From Bradysia coprophila (taxonomy: Eukaryota; Arthropoda; Insecta; Diptera; Sciaridae), in contig NC_050738.1 in the NCBI RefSeq assembly GCF_014529535.1, positions 558,001-622,000 on the forward strand: a stretch of DNA of 64,000 nt, read 5' to 3'. Shown here piece after piece: positions 12,278-25,923 of this stretch (positions are counted from its first letter, which is position 1; every line of letters begins with the position of its first letter). The position numbers were made by a program, and so were the translations under genes. Below the pieces are notes generated by a model, which was not told the DNA's origin, made no database searches, and saw nothing but the letters and a program-made list of their open reading frames with translations.

Positions 12278-13776
12278 TCAATAAACTAGAATCTTTTCTA
12301 GCACCTCTGCTGGATTAGCCACTTTCAGGTCGACAATGGTGATTTGCGTATTGAAACGCAAGGCTGTCTTCCGCTTGATCGCCAATTTCACAGTGCATCG
12401 CTCCATCAAAAATTTCCATTTAATGGAAGTGCGTTGCGAGTCTGACAGTTTCAGATAATCCGTTAGTGAACAGCCGAAAATTCGTTCGGCTGCATCTCCA
12501 ACCAAACGACATTGGAGTGTACCGGTGTGGTCGGTCAAATGAACGGGAATATTGAAGTAACTGATGTAATGCTCGTCTAATGGGCTCTCGGCAAAGAACA
12601 ACGAACAGTCCTCTTTTTCACAGCTGGTGTCTTTGATCTTGATTCGGCAATTACAGTGAATGCTGTGTTGAGAAATAGGTTAGATCATAAGAGGCACTTA
12701 TAGAACGGTGATGGAAATTGTTTAAGTCTTACCATCGTCTCGAATAGAACGGCGACCAACCATCTATGTCCATTTGCGTTACCATAGCATAGGTCAAACT
12801 GTAGAACACTGAGTCACCCGATGAATCATTTAGTCGATTCAAAATTTGTTGAATCGACATCACGGTCTTTATGGTAGAAAGGTCCGGCTCGCAGTAGTCT
12901 AATTCGGTTAAAATCAAAGCAGAGCTCTGTCCATATTCTTTCAGCGATTTTGACCGTTCGCAGTCCGGATCGACAATAATAATTGTTCTAGACAGAGTGG
13001 CCAAGACGATGGATTTGTGAAAACCTGAATATTTGTAGCCGATGTTGATAAGGTGCAGCACCGTAGACATTTCGTTCCATGAGTCCGATCTGGAAATGAA
13101 TGGGGATGTCGGATGATCAGGATTTAGCCTAGAAAGACCATATTTTGCATAGATCAAACCTTATGTTCCAGGCTTCGTTCCAAATGGTCAAGTACATTCC
13201 GGGGACGGTTTGATCTACAACCACTACATCCCGTACTAATTTACCTGCAATTTGTCTCGTCGGTCTCAGTTTGGCCACCAAAACAAACAAATCGACTAGA
13301 CCGCCCGCATCATCAGATGTTGATGCAATATCGGCCAAATTCAGGGCCAGATCCGGTGATTTGAGTGGAACTCGTAACAATTTGACCTTTTCAGCGACGT
13401 CGCCATCGAAGAATTCAATCGAACCAAAACCTTCGTTAATTGTCAGTTCTAGCGGTGACGATGTTATTGGATTGAATGTATCGTCATGACGGACAAATGA
13501 AACTTTACTTCGTATAACATTGATGACGTGACCAATTGTAAAATGAGAATTATATTCGGCTACAAATTGGTAGGTTCCCCACACCGTGACGTTGATGAAA
13601 TGGTCGCAATTATCGCGAATTAAAAACTTTATGACGCCGCGCAAAGAAGGTTGATCCTGTCGTTCAATTTTCTCAAATTTCGATACGTTAGATTTGCCGA
13701 TAATTAGTCCTGTTATGACAAAATTTATGGCATTTGCATGAAGAGCGGCGATACTAAAGGTATTCAGCGACATCAT
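12278..13776 (-). CDS. MEIOB: MEIOB / hold'em meiotic OB-fold protein
   Basis: Three exons, 13776-13160, 13089-12733 and 12662-12278, in phase, give about 452 residues, close to the 442-470 of animal MEIOB. Recognisable segments include NFVITGLIIGKSNV and FLIRDNCDHFINVTVWG (first OB fold), IIIVDPDCERS at the second fold's end, and a C-terminal fold with paired cysteines (CIHCNC then CEKEDC), the RPA1-type zinc site of OB-C. MEIOB binds single-stranded DNA with SPATA22 and acts in meiotic recombination; the Drosophila relative hold'em acts in crossover formation. The first ATG is at 13776; ATG ATG starts the frame. Expression is expected in germ cells (family knowledge). Confidence 0.88.
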
Positions 13777-15663
13777 TTCCAAACGTGTAGATCCTTATGC
13801 AAACGAGTTGTGTTGATGAGTCAAAAACTGACTGAAGAACAATGGAACAGCTAAACTTTAATAGCGTTTGCAACTGAGCCGACTGTTACCATAGCCTTGT
13901 AAATGTGAAAATAGTTCTGTTCATAACTGTTCTTGGGGGTAGTTCAATATTCTCGATTCTTGAGTGCGACGAGTATGACTCTAATGTAGAAATCTATCGA
14001 AAAGTGTTTCAATCATTTCTGTTTTTTTTTACTACACTTACAGCTAAATGGGCAGCAAGTATTACAACATGCAAGCTTTCGTGTGTGTCTTAAACTTTTA
14101 TTTCTTTATGAAAGCGATGGGATTCTGTGTAAAAAAAAGACTTTTTCTAAGAGAAGTCACACGCGAAGTCATAGGATCAAGTGCACCAAATGTGGCGCCA
14201 CGATCATATTCTATATTTTTAAGCTAAATAAGTCGAAACTTCAATAATATTTATTTGAAAACGTTTGTAATTGCATGGATAGCACTGTCAAGTCAGACAG
14301 TGCGTTGATTGAGACTATATTTACTGACCATAGAGGTCACTCACAGACTAAACCTGCATTACATGGAGTTGCTATTTTTTAATCACCACAGAAGGCAAGT
14401 TATACATTGAAAAAGGGTGTGAGCAAAGCACTGTCAGTGCGTTGGTGTGAGTCTATGAATTAAAGTTATTCACGTTGCGGTTGAATGGTTTTCAAACATG
14501 TTGATGCATTTTCCATATTTTGGATATCAACGTACTTCGTAACTCTATGGATATTACAAATCCCGGCCATGAGTGCTACGAATAAAAAAAAAAACAATTT
14601 ATGAGAACAATCTATGCGATCTATTACAATCTATTACGTTACAAAGATTGCACCCGATGCAACAGTATTTTGCCGTGAGTAGTTGCTCTAGTAGAGATCG
14701 CTTTCAAAAATTCCTTTTTTATTCATATCAGACATAGCCAATGGCACTCCTATAGGCCCAATTAGAAAATGTGTTTCGCATTATTTCCGACATAGACGAC
14801 CTTCCGAAAATCTCAATTTTGCAACTTCAAAGAGTCTCCATCAGCTTTCTTTTTTTCCACTGTCTCTGGAGCTGTAGGTGCAATGGCATCCGCTGCACCA
14901 AATGGTGCGGTTGAAAATCCAGGAGCTTGTTGGGGGCCTCCACATATTTCATTAAAGTTCATTCAACTGCAACAGGATTAAATCCTAAATTTTGACACTT
15001 CAATTTCGGACGATTTTGGATAACCAAACCACCACCACCAAAATACGGAAATCTTTAACGGACATCCTCTAAAATTACTCAAAAATAGCAACTCTTACAA
15101 AACAGATAATTAAACTTGCAAAGATATTCCTGTCACACTTTTTCGTAATTTTTTTTCCTGGAAGGTCTTCGTCGAACACACCAATCGGAAATGTATGAGC
15201 AGGAAATAAATTTATAGTTTTATTGTCAGTGGAAAATTTTTACTATTTTCCGGGAAGTAAACTTCTTTGTTTGTATTGCGATCTCTTACCTCGCCTATGA
15301 AGTCGGCTCATTTCGAGAGAATAGTGGAAAGATAGAAAATAAAAAATTGGGAAAATGTTTAGTGAAAATGAATTTAATTCACAATACTATCTGTATTGTA
15401 CTGCACAGCACATACAAGTTTCACGAAAAACAAAAATTTAATTTGAGAATTGTATATCTGTAAAAATACCCTAATCTAAAAACCTTTTTTGAGATTACAG
15501 CAATTTTTAAAATCTACAAATCAAAGACAATATTATCTAAACAATGACAACCAGACTTTTCGTTAATTTTTACATCTTCTCTTCACCTGTAAACTTTACT
15601 CCTCTTTTAAATTCAAATGTAAAAAAAAATTAATGAATGAAACTTATGACTACAAGAGTGGAT
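13777..15663. other. Gene-free stretch
   Basis: I see no supported gene between MEIOB and the SLC10 transporter. The 62-residue frame at 13905-14093 lacks an ATG start and family signature. The rest is AT-rich with no clear repeat. Confidence 0.4.
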
Positions 15664-17240
15664 TTATCGGTCTTTGTTGGTTTCAGCATCGTATTGATTA
15701 GGTTCATCACTCACAACAGCGGAGTCTTTTCCATTTTCAATGCTTCCGGTGACATCTGTTTCGCTGATGAGCGTCTCGTGTTTGTCCTTCGCCATACTTT
15801 AAACAAAATCGAATCGATTGTAATAGAATGACTTTTCCATAGTGAAAAGGTGCAATCCTTACCACTGATGTATCCTTAGGGCAATGTAGAAGATGAGCAG
15901 AGGAACCGGTGTCATAATAGCTACGGCCACAGGAACGACAGTCGTTAAATCAGCCGCTGGTTGTGGTAAGGATAAACGCAGCAAAAATATGGAAATGCCT
16001 GTGTTCTGAATGCCAGTTTCTAGGCCAATTGCCAGGCGATCCTTATGATTCTGCCCAAATACTCCCGCCGCCAAATATCCAGCAACATATCCGATCCATG
16101 GAAGACCAAGGCCAGCGACAAGAATCTAAAGGAAATATGCGTTGTAAATTAAGATCGGTATAACACGCACAAACACGGCATTCACTCACCTGCCACGAAA
16201 ACAATTCGAACAGATAAAGATTCGTCACAATGGCAAATATCACAATGAACAAAATCAACAAAATCGACAATGGCTTCAGAATTCGCACCAATATTTTGCA
16301 CACTCGTGGTAAATATCGCTGAATCAGTAATCCAACAGCCAACGGTATAACTAACGCAGCAACATACTGAGCCAAACTCGCATAAGGAACGTCCAACTCG
16401 GCCTGATCGAAGATCACTCTTCCCAGCGTGAATATCCACAATGGCATCATGCCAAACGCAGCTATCGTACTGATCGAAGTCATTGTCACCGACAGATCCA
16501 TATTTCCACCCAAAATAACCGTCCATATGTTCGATGCACCGCCAGCCGGCGAACAACCCGTGAAGAATAGTCCCAGTTGCAAATCGGGCCTGTTCGGGAA
16601 TAGCAAATAGGCGAGACCGAAACCGAGCTGAATCGATCAAAAGAGAATTGCGAAAATTACATGAATTCGAGAGGAGTCATTGGCTATATCTCACTAATGG
16701 CATCACAATAAATTGTCCACAAAAACCAATAGCTGGTCCAATGGGCCTGGTTATGATTCCTCTTAACTTAGTCAAATCCAATGCCGCTCCGAAATTTATA
16801 TAGAGAAGAGCTACCAATACGATCACACTTCCAGTAAATGCATGGTCAATTGCCCGCGATTCTCTTATAATGGTCAACGACATCCTACTATCAGCTCGTT
16901 CAGGATCGACATTTGGACGGATCAGCTCCACAAAGGCAGATGTCGATCCTAAAAACACACCATGCACATCAAAGCTGCCACTCCACCGACCAGCGTTTAT
17001 TTCGGATATTTGTATTTGTTTTGATACTTCGGCTATTTGGTTGTCTGAGCTACCGATGTGTACATACGATCCAGTTGATAATTCGGGTAGGCCTTCGAGT
17101 GTCAGATTCACCGTCTGCGTTGTGTGCATCTGAACGGTTATCGAACTCGGGTCAAACGAAGCAGTAAACGCTGAACATAGCAGGAATATGGGTCCAATGA
17201 ATAGGATGACCAGAACGTATTGAGAAAATAGTGGACACAT
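15664..17240 (-). CDS. SLC10-family (bile acid:Na+ symporter-like) membrane transporter
   Basis: Four coding exons, 17240-16695, 16627-16190, 16125-15863 and 15796-15664, in phase, give about 459 residues. A signal-like hydrophobic N-terminus (LVILFIGPIFLLCSAFTASF) is followed by a ~120-residue extracellular region and then by the SBF-family membrane domain: GCSPAGGASNIWTVILGGN and the following STIAAFGMMPLWIF match the conserved core of SLC10 carriers. The long N-terminal ectodomain fits the SLC10A3/A5 branch (P3 protein) better than the bile acid carriers NTCP/ASBT. The substrate is unknown. A hydrophilic acidic tail ends the protein. Just upstream of the ATG (about 17250) there is a good splice acceptor, so a 5' UTR intron is likely and the promoter lies further upstream. 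Confidence 0.9.
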
Positions 17241-20200
17241 TGTTGAGTCTGAAAATATGAAAGTAGCAGTTAAGGTCAGGTGATCGATTGATGAATGAAG
17301 CTGGAGGGACTATACAAGCTACGAAACGTTAATTGAGCAGCTCAAAAATACAAATTCCTCTAGTAATTTAACTACAAATTCGATAGACAAGCCCTACAGC
17401 TATCGAGGTAAATCAAGGGACAATAAGAGTTGATTTTAACAATCACTAAAAAAGAAGAAAGAAAATTACCGAAATCGGTGTCTCCGTTCCCAACCTAATC
17501 GACGACGTTTCTAACGTACCTAAGACGTTACTGGCGGTTCTTAAGCGAATTGAGTAACATTTGATAACTAATATCTAATCTTGCACTCATTCGATAATAA
17601 TGACCACGATTGTAAAAGATCCTTGGGAAAGATTGTTCGGAGAACATGTTGAGTTTGTCTAAAATATCATTCAGATGCTCAAAACCGACAGTGCCCCGAT
17701 GGCTTACGTGACAATTTAGTTGATACTGAAGGAGTGACAAAATGCTTTTTCATTTCAGTAGAGATAAGAGTGCCACTGAGGCAACGACTAAGCAAAAAGA
17801 AAAAGTCTGTTGGCCGCATAGTCTGTATAGAGACCAATAGCCAATTTTTGCGCGATAATTATCTCATTTTCTAACATACTCCAAGTTTTATAGACTTTGG
17901 CGTCATTCCGAAAATAAACAATCAACAAAAAACCCATAAATTCGAGAACCGAGAGAATGATCAATTGATTTCATTTCAGCCGATTCATTATTTAGTCATC
18001 GATGGAGTGATTAGATGTACAGTCTTACTGTCTTACAGTCTTTTACGTGACAACAAGTGTTTCATATTTAATCGAAATGAGACACAAAGAGTCTTTTGCA
18101 GGTGGATAGGCCGTAACTAGTGTTCCTATGGGTAGCTAAGATTCAGTTTTAAAGTAGATTAGCGTTGTTCCCTAACACATCGCTTTTTGTTCGTCACCAG
18201 TTAAGTACATTCTCGATCCTGGTATGTAAGACCGAACAAACAGTACAAATATGTCACATACGGCTATTCATCTGTTATAGATAACGACGACAGAAATAAT
18301 GACAAGCTCTAGGTAATGTGGTCCGTTATATAGTAAAATGTATGTTAAAACAATTGAAGTACAAGATTTGAAATCAACCGATTTAAAATACTTTGATCGA
18401 TGGAAGTAACAGACCCGATAATAATACTAATCATATGCTTTCCGTCTGTAACAGGTGAAAAAAGCATTTTGTGTTGATCTGTAAAATGGGATCCATTCCC
18501 AGTCATGAAGCCACATATATTCATTAGGGTGTAGCGGTTTTGATAAAATGTCTTAGTTCAGCCTGAATTCTACTCAGCTGGTCCATCTGATCATTTTATG
18601 AAAGAAAAAAAATTTTCAAACTTTGATTTTGTGCTGCCGCCAAATCGATTTTTAAAAATTTTGTCGTTTATGGTCTTCGTCACATATATCGATTTTTTAC
18701 GGTGGATTCAGTATACATAAAATGTTGGGTCTATATGGTTATCTTATCTCCACACTTCATAGATTATTTTACAAAAAAGATCAAGTTTAAAAAATATTTT
18801 TTGAGTTCGTGACTGATTGTCAAAGTTCCCCGATGGTGTTTTTGAGACTTTATTTTGGCAACAAAATGTGATGAAAATGTGCAAAAATGTAAATTAAACG
18901 TTATAACACACAAGCAAAGACATTAACAAATTGTTAATAACAATCAAGAATTTTCGCTCTTCTTAATTGGTCTATTGTTTTAGCGAATGCGAAAGAATTG
19001 GCAATAGTCTATACAACAGACTTAGATAAGATGTTGATGAGGCAATTGAAGATTAAACACAGCCAAACATTGTGAATTGTGAGATTGCGTTTCAAGTACA
19101 AACCACTTGAATAATGGATTCATATTGCATGGAATGTTGGTAAGGAGAAGAAAGAAATTTCAATTCTTCAATGCTGTTGGCTCTTGGTGTAAGGCGACCC
19201 TCTCCGAATCCGTTGAAATAAGATGGAGCTATGTCTAACCACCGACTAAATATCGAACAGGTGAGAATTCATTTTAAACTCAATAAGGTTCGACAAAGCA
19301 AAGTCCATGAAAAACCTAGGACAAAGTCTCACTGCATTGAATAGAGAGAACGACTTATTCACAACACGAATCTCATTCCGTTTTGTCCATAGTTGTTTAC
19401 ATAGAGAGGTCAGCATGCAAGCCAGTATTCGCGAAAATTATGTAATGAATTGATGATCCTTTTGCAGCTTTTGCAGTCTCATCATAAAATATGTCAAGAC
19501 AGTGGTGTGGTATCAAGACTTAGACCATCGATAAAACTATTCCTTTTCTCAATATCACACTATGTTACGACACAAGACACTGACTAATCCCACATATCCG
19601 ACTGGCGCGACAGCTTAATAATTAGAACGTAAATTATCTCTCTCGTTGATTGTCATTTGATACCTGTACTTAAATACCATATAAAAAGACGTGTATTTAC
19701 AATCACAAAATCGCTTCTTACGGTCAGATTAAATTTGCGGCACTTTCAAGACTTCGCTATTATTAAAATGGTCTATATGACTTTAAGGTAGAAGGACAGT
19801 TACTGCCCCAGAACTAAAAACAAAATTAACTTTCTAATTCTTAATATTTACGGTTATTCAACAACACGAAATCATTTTTCGCGTTTTAATTCAAGCTACA
19901 AGTTGTTACTGAAAGTACTTGTATTGTGACTTGTGGCATGTAGTCTCACGTCAAAAATATTATGTAGTGACACAAAGTCAACACCGTCAATACTTACACG
20001 AGCACCCACACTCTTTCAACAAATCATATGAAAGTGTTTGGAAGATTGCAGTGTTTTTGTATACATTATCCAATGCCGTTTCTAACAACAACACCAATAC
20101 TGATACTAACTTTTATGATTCTATACACACCGGCGAATATAATTGTATTGATTAAAAGGGTTATCCATGGCATGAATGAAAAGCCATGTAGTTCAATGGA

Positions 20201-20605
20201 CTTACTATGAAAACTTGCACTACGAACTACTCGAAGATTTGAATGAACTCAGTCACTTACTTAGTCTTATCCAAATTGTCTGTTCTTGTTTAACTTACGT
20301 TGCGCTTTAATGGCATAGAAAGGAGTCATGGGGTCTTGCGTTTTATTTTATTAATAGCCATGAAAGATTCATTGTGAAAACCTAATAGATCTACCAACTT
20401 TGTAGGACGAATGTCTGCCCTAAATGCAACACAACTTCAAGTTCCATATTGTTGTGCAAATTAAGAAATGGAAAAGGAAACAAGACTTCATCAAAATCAA
20501 TTCCTTTGAAAGTCATATGCGAAGGATTTAAAGAAATAATCGATAAACAGCAAAGAACTTTCTTCTTCTATTTTCCCAACATTTTTCAATAACCTACCAA
20601 CTATA
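17241..20605. other. Long intergenic stretch before HGSNAT (part 1)
   Basis: No gene is supported. The 70-residue minus-strand frame at 17528-17740 has no recognised motif; it may lie within the 5' region of the SLC10 transcript. The rest is AT-rich single-copy-looking DNA, and short frames near 19919-20210 lack coding signs. Confidence 0.4.
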
Positions 20606-20844
20606 GATTTATCAGTTTGGGACGATCATTTAAGATCTCGAAACACAGATCTGTTTCCCGGTCATCATGTAAATCATGGCAGCCTTCCTGTTGCCGATAG
20701 GAACCTGTCTAAGATGTCAGGTCCTATTGCAGCAATTTCCGAAGGAACCACCTCGTAGTCTCCGAGCATCCTGCGTCTTAGTTGAAGAAATTTGGGACAA
20801 TCACATATCAAGTGTCCACCCGTTTCTTCTTCTAGATCGCAGGA
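20606..20844 (-). mobile_element. 5'-truncated non-LTR retrotransposon (LINE) fragment with 15-bp TSD
   Basis: Read on the minus strand, 20840-20676 encodes the end of a LINE ORF2: an LEEETGGHLICDC-type zinc motif (C..H..C), then PKFLQLRRRMLGDYE and a natural stop. This is the C-terminal CCHC-like tail seen in Jockey/R1/I-type elements. The fragment is bounded by AACCTACCAACTATA on both sides (20591-20605 and 20845-20859), a perfect 15-bp target-site duplication. The insertion is therefore complete but severely 5'-truncated to 239 bp, with no poly-A seen at the 3' end. Confidence 0.8.
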
Positions 20845-20859
20845 AACCTACCAACTATA

Positions 20860-22124
20860 CTCAAACTAACAAAAGAAAATTTCCGTGAAATTCGAAATGA
20901 AAACTGAGTTTGTTTTATACATTCACGCATACGCACACATCCATTCACAATAATGAGTTACGTAAGTGTTGGTTTAATTCATAATTTTGTCTCCGAAAAA
21001 CGAAGAGAGGAAAATGGAAATTTTGATATTTTAACAACAATGAATGACATCGACATTTCATTGAATTGAAGAGTTGCTGCTGCAAGTCAATGATGAAGTA
21101 ATTATACGGATAGCTTACTTAATACCACTCAACTGAACACTGTGTTCATTCAATGTTGATACGGGCCTGATGTGTTTATTTTTGCGTGCTCAGTTCATAC
21201 ATGGAACATAGTTGCTGATAAATGATTTTGTGCAAAAAAAAAGTGAATCTTCACTTCAACTTGTGATTTCGGAGGAAAAATAATGTTTTTATCGCAGTGA
21301 TATTGGACCAGTTGAGGTACGTGTAGCTACATTTAACAGTAGAAAGTCTAAATTCTCGTTTTGAGTCCGAAACGTTTTCATTGAAAAGTATCGACGATGC
21401 TGTGCTAAATCGATGATTTATTTACTATCGCAGATAGTGCAAACGAAATTTGCATTAAATTTGTCGAAGGCCGCAAATTGATGTTAAAAGTGATCAGAAA
21501 CAACTTTTTTTTTGCGGTCAAAGCCATCACGTCGATATGAGATTTTTTATGAGAAAATTATGTCGCAAGACCCTTTGTAGTTCGACCTGATGTGACCCGT
21601 TCGATTTGTTCTACTTTTGTGCAACCTAAACAATGGTCAAAAATTTCCATCTGACCAAATCTCATTCCGACCGTGAATTTAGTTAGTATTTCAGCCAGAG
21701 ATTCGGTCAAATACGTTGTATACAAACAAGTTCTTTGTTTAACGATAAATTAAGCTGCAATTGTTTCGAATAGCATAAAATCAGAGATAAGATATCGTGA
21801 CATGAATTGAACAAGTAAATATAGCAACGTTAAGTCCAATATAGCCGTGAATGGTATCGAAAACCTGATTTTTTTTCGTTTATTTATTTTGACTACAACA
21901 AGAGGAGCAATTGAAATTGAGGTTTATTGCTTGAGTTGACCAAAATTTTTAGTATTGTCGTGACAACTTTTTGAAAGTCAACATTCCTTCAGCCGAGCTG
22001 TACTGTAACAGTCGTTGAACTTATTCAATCGAATCAATGCAGTAGCGGACTGATACACACACTTCAATAAATATTTTCAGAACAACAAGAATTTCGAATT
22101 GACTTTACTTACCATTTCGTTACA
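20860..22124. other. Intergenic stretch before HGSNAT (part 2)
   Basis: AT-rich with no supported gene or obvious repeat. It probably contains the HGSNAT promoter and 5' UTR; no promoter element is clear enough to call. Confidence 0.35.
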
Positions 22125-24337
22125 ATGTGGGAACAAAACGGCCACACGTTACCCGGAGTGAATCTCGACAAATTATCCGTTGATCAAGCCTTTCTAAACA
22201 TATCTTCGCATCTATCCCATCGACTATGGATGTACTCACTATCGGAAGACTGTGTCAGAGTAAGTGTGACTTTTTCCGTGGAATTTCATGCATTCAGTTG
22301 TATTTCTTCCATCCGGAAACAGTGTCCGTTCACGCGAAGTCGTGACATCGCACCACACAGTCACGCTTTGATGAAATTCGACGCAGCTAGACAGGTTGCT
22401 TGGAAGTTTTTTGATAAAGACCTGGGACCGTATGCCTTCAATAATGTGTAAGTTTTGACTTGATCTTCTGTAGGGATCATCCAAATTATTAATTACCTTC
22501 GCCCATTTAGGACATCGTTTTGCTCAATTATTCCGAACGATGTTGGAATGTTCGGGGTCTATAACATAGACATCACCGACGAGAACTGCAATTATGAAGT
22601 GACATTGCAGCCGGTTAATGTGTACTTGTGTACGTTTTCCGAATGAAATTTGTTCTCCATCGGAAATTCAATTTTCGGTTGAACTTTTCAGCTCTACTCT
22701 ACGCCCTATTGATCTTAGCTTTTGCCCTTTTAATCATCTACGGTAGTAATCGTTATTACACGCGCAATCAGAGATCCAGGCAGACAACTTCGCCGGAAAC
22801 AAATCCAGAATCGGATGAGGAAAAACCGAAAACGGCAAAGCCGAGACTTCGTAGTCTGGACACGTTTAGAGGGTATTCATACTAGAGTGCCCGAGCATTT
22901 CGATTTCATTTCTTAAAAAATGTTAAAAATTTCAGAGCAGCGATTGTTCTGATGATCTTTGTGAATAGTGGCGGTGGACATTATTGGTGGATGGAGGTAA
23001 GGCACTATGTGACAATGCCTTTGCCAAGCAAATCTTTCACTTAACATTTTCGATTTATTAAGCATTCAACCTGGAATGGACTGCACGTAGCTGATCTGGT
23101 ATTTCCATGGTTCCTATGGATAATGGGCGTCTGCATTCCCATTTCGATTAAATCGCAGATTGCAAGGAATACGAACAAGAAGGAAATTATTTTGACTATC
23201 TTTGTCGTAAGTTGAAGAAACCTCACTCTGGGGTGTTGCTTTTATTATTTTCTACCCAAAACTTCGATCTATCGTAGCGTTCCATCAAGCTGTTTCTAAT
23301 CGGACTATGTTTGAACACAGCGAAAGGTCCTCATATTGAAGAGATTCGTATCATGGGCGTGTTGCAGCGGTTTGGCATCGCCTATTTTGTTGTGGCAACG
23401 ATACACGTCCTATGCTTGAGACCAATGACTTTGCCAAATGTAAAGATAGAGTTAGCTCGAAGCGTTTGACTGTCTTTACTACAGTGTTTAACCTGTTTTG
23501 TAGGGAAAATTGAAACGCGCTCTGTACGACATTTACCTGCTCACATTTCAATGGATAGCAATTTCATGCATAACCTGCATTCACCTAGTATTGGTGTTCG
23601 GCCTGGATGTTCCCGGATGTCCGAGGTATAATATTTTACACGAAAGTGAATCCCGAATGAAATAACAATGGATAATTACTTCTAGGGGCTACCTCGGTCC
23701 TGGTGGCAAACAAGACTCAGCAAAGCATACACATTGCATTGGAGGAGCGACAGGTTATATTGATCGGATGATTTTAGGGGAGAAGCACATTTATCAACGT
23801 CCAACAGCGCGTTCTACGTACGATGCGACTCCATTTGATCCAGAAGGACTTTTCGGCTGTTTGACCACTTTTTTGCAAGTTTTCATTGGACTTCAGTGCG
23901 GCACAACATTAATGGTGTTCACCGAATGGAAGGCACGATGCCGCAGATTTTTGCTGTGGAGTCTCGTGTTGGGACTACTAAGCGGAATTTTGTGTGGATT
24001 TTCGCAGGACGATGGCATCATTCCGATTAACAAGAATCTCTGGTCGCTGTCGTTTGTGTTCGGAACGTCTTCGTTGGCCTTTGTTCTGCTCACCATTTTT
24101 TACATTGTCATTGATGTGAGGAACTTATGGTCGGGTACGCCGTTAGTGTATGCTGGAATGAATGCGATTATTATGTACGTCGGCCACGAAGTGTTTCACC
24201 ATATGCTACCGTGGCATTGGCGTATTGGTCCAATGAATACACATTTTGTTTTGTTGCTGGAGAATATGTGGAATGCGTCGTTATGGGTGGTTATTGCCTA
24301 TGTTTTGTATTGCAAAAAGATTTTCGTCAGCGTTTGA
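22125..24337 (+). CDS. HGSNAT: Heparan-alpha-glucosaminide N-acetyltransferase
   Basis: Eight exons: 22125-22447, 22511-22629, 22692-22872, 22936-22996, 23063-23206, 23278-23439, 23504-23625 and 23686-24337, all in phase, about 587 residues. HGSNAT is the lysosomal membrane enzyme that moves acetyl groups from cytosolic acetyl-CoA onto terminal glucosamine of heparan sulfate. Diagnostic segments: RLRSLDTFRG, FVNSGGGHYWWMEHSTWNGL with the histidine that carries the acetyl group in the human enzyme, ADLVFPWFLWIMG, VLQRFGIAYFVVA, VPGCPRGYLGPGG, CIGGATGYIDR, PINKNLWSLSFV and YVGHEVFHHMLPW. The luminal N-terminal domain (to about residue 145) is followed by multiple membrane spans. The ATG at 22125 gives no clear signal peptide, unlike the human protein, so an upstream exon is possible. 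Confidence 0.95.
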
Positions 24338-25043
24338 GTACTAATTGCCAGCCAGTTTGGATGATTTTATGTGATGCAATTTGTACATTGACTTTATGAC
24401 GATCGTATCTCTATCGTTTTGTTCTGAAGACGCTAAATTCTGTTTTATTAAAAATTTATTAATCGATTAGATGACGAAGGTTTTATTTGTCCGAACTGAA
24501 CCTGATGGCTTTCACTTTTAGAATTGGAATCACTTCAACGAATCGGATCAAAGAAATCTGTCGTGATCTCCAATATTTCATCTGCTTTGTTTGAGACGCC
24601 ACGTTAAACCAAAGTTTACAATCTACGGTGATTTAATGTCGTTCATCTAGTGTACCACAATTATTGTAAAGACGCGCTGCTGAATAGTATCAACTGACCT
24701 CGTGTTTGATGCAACACTTTTATAGATAAAACGAACCCGCATGACCTCCTCTACACCATTTCATTTGACGGCAATTCGGTTGTGAGTTACATAGGCTCAC
24801 AGATACTTACTAATTACAATTAATCTTAAAAGTATGTCAGCCAACCAGAGTGAGACTGGCTCGACAAAGCCCTTGTGGACAAAGAAGATATGAGAGGGTA
24901 TACAACAGTGACTGTTCTCATTAATTCACGTAATTTCTTTTAATAAGAAAATACAGTAGCTGGATACACTGCAGTCGAAAGCAGCTACAGAAACGCTGGC
25001 TATTTCCGGGAAAGAATGTCTTTAATGCTTACTTTCTTCTTAC

Positions 25044-25137
25044 CAAAAAAGTACTCCGTGTGAGAGACAAAATTGAATTTTTTCAATTTTTTCTTTGTTT
25101 ACTTGACAGTTTGCTCTCTCACGGAGTACTTTTTGTT
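25044..25137. mobile_element. Small MITE or hairpin, 94 bp
   Basis: Arms AAAAAGTACTCCGTGTGAGA and, inverted, AAAAAGTACTCCGTGAGAGA enclose an AT-rich loop. No clear target duplication. Confidence 0.6.
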
Positions 25138-25756
25138 GAGTGGAGTGGACACCTAAGTTTCCTTCAAACTTCCCTCTCTTAATAACCAAATTCTATTTTG
25201 TGGAGCGATGTTGAAACTTAGTAAAACTCGGGAAATTTAGTTAAGTGAAGTTCGAGGGGGAACCTACGCGAGCAAATCTTGTCCCATCTATTTGTTATTG
25301 GTGACTATTGGCGCACGATTTCCATCTATTTTCCCGCTATTTCCTTCCATTGGCTGCAATAGCATAAATTTAGAAAAATTGTTTCGCTTTGAATAGTTTC
25401 AGCAGTCAGGAAAACCGAAATGACTTTGTCGACAGATCACTCCCCAGAAACAAGTCAGTTTTTATGAATAAAATACGGATTTTTATTTCGGTTCAATACA
25501 ATGCTTACAATTTGAATAAAATAAAATGGAATTCTGTTTCAGATCTTAAGTTCAGCTGCTATATCAATAATCAATTTATCGATTGATTCGATCGCGCATT
25601 GAATATAATATCAAACAACGAGGTGGTTGATAAATCAAATTAAAAATTATTCCCATGGAATGTTGGCAAATTAGAGATAAACTTACAATCTAAACGAAAT
25701 GATAAATGCTTAATGCTATGCTATAACCAGCAGGTTTTTTTTGTAAAACTTTAATA

Positions 25757-25923
25757 CTGTTTTGCACACGTAAAAAGTCCCACTTTCATATCTAAGCTGT
25801 TCTTCTTGGTTTCTCTGATTTCTCGCATTTGCCATTTGAAATAGCCTTCGGAAAGAGAGAAATCAGAGAAACAGCAGTAACAGGCTAGCTACAAAAGTAG
25901 GATTTTTTACGTGGGCTAAACAG
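25757..25923. mobile_element. Tc1/mariner-like MITE flanked by TA
   Basis: The ends CTGTTTTGCACACGTAAAAA and, inverted, CTGTTTAGCCCACGTAAAAA are imperfect inverted repeats that continue inward (TTTCTCTGATTTCTC on both arms). TA flanks both sides (25755-25756 and 25924-25925), the duplication expected of Tc1/mariner transposition. Non-coding. Confidence 0.75.

Noticed and set aside
13905-14093. A 62-codon frame with a signal-peptide-like start
   Set aside because: It starts at GTG rather than ATG and contains a splice-acceptor-like stretch instead of coding sequence; no support as a secreted peptide.
17528-17740. A 70-codon minus-strand frame upstream of the SLC10 gene
   Set aside because: It begins with ATG but has no motif, and it may simply be the 5' leader region of that transcript.
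22260-22297. A 38-bp GTAAGT...CAG segment within HGSNAT exon 1
   Set aside because: It is too short for a fly intron, and removing it shifts the frame to an early stop, whereas reading through keeps one frame to the next good donor.
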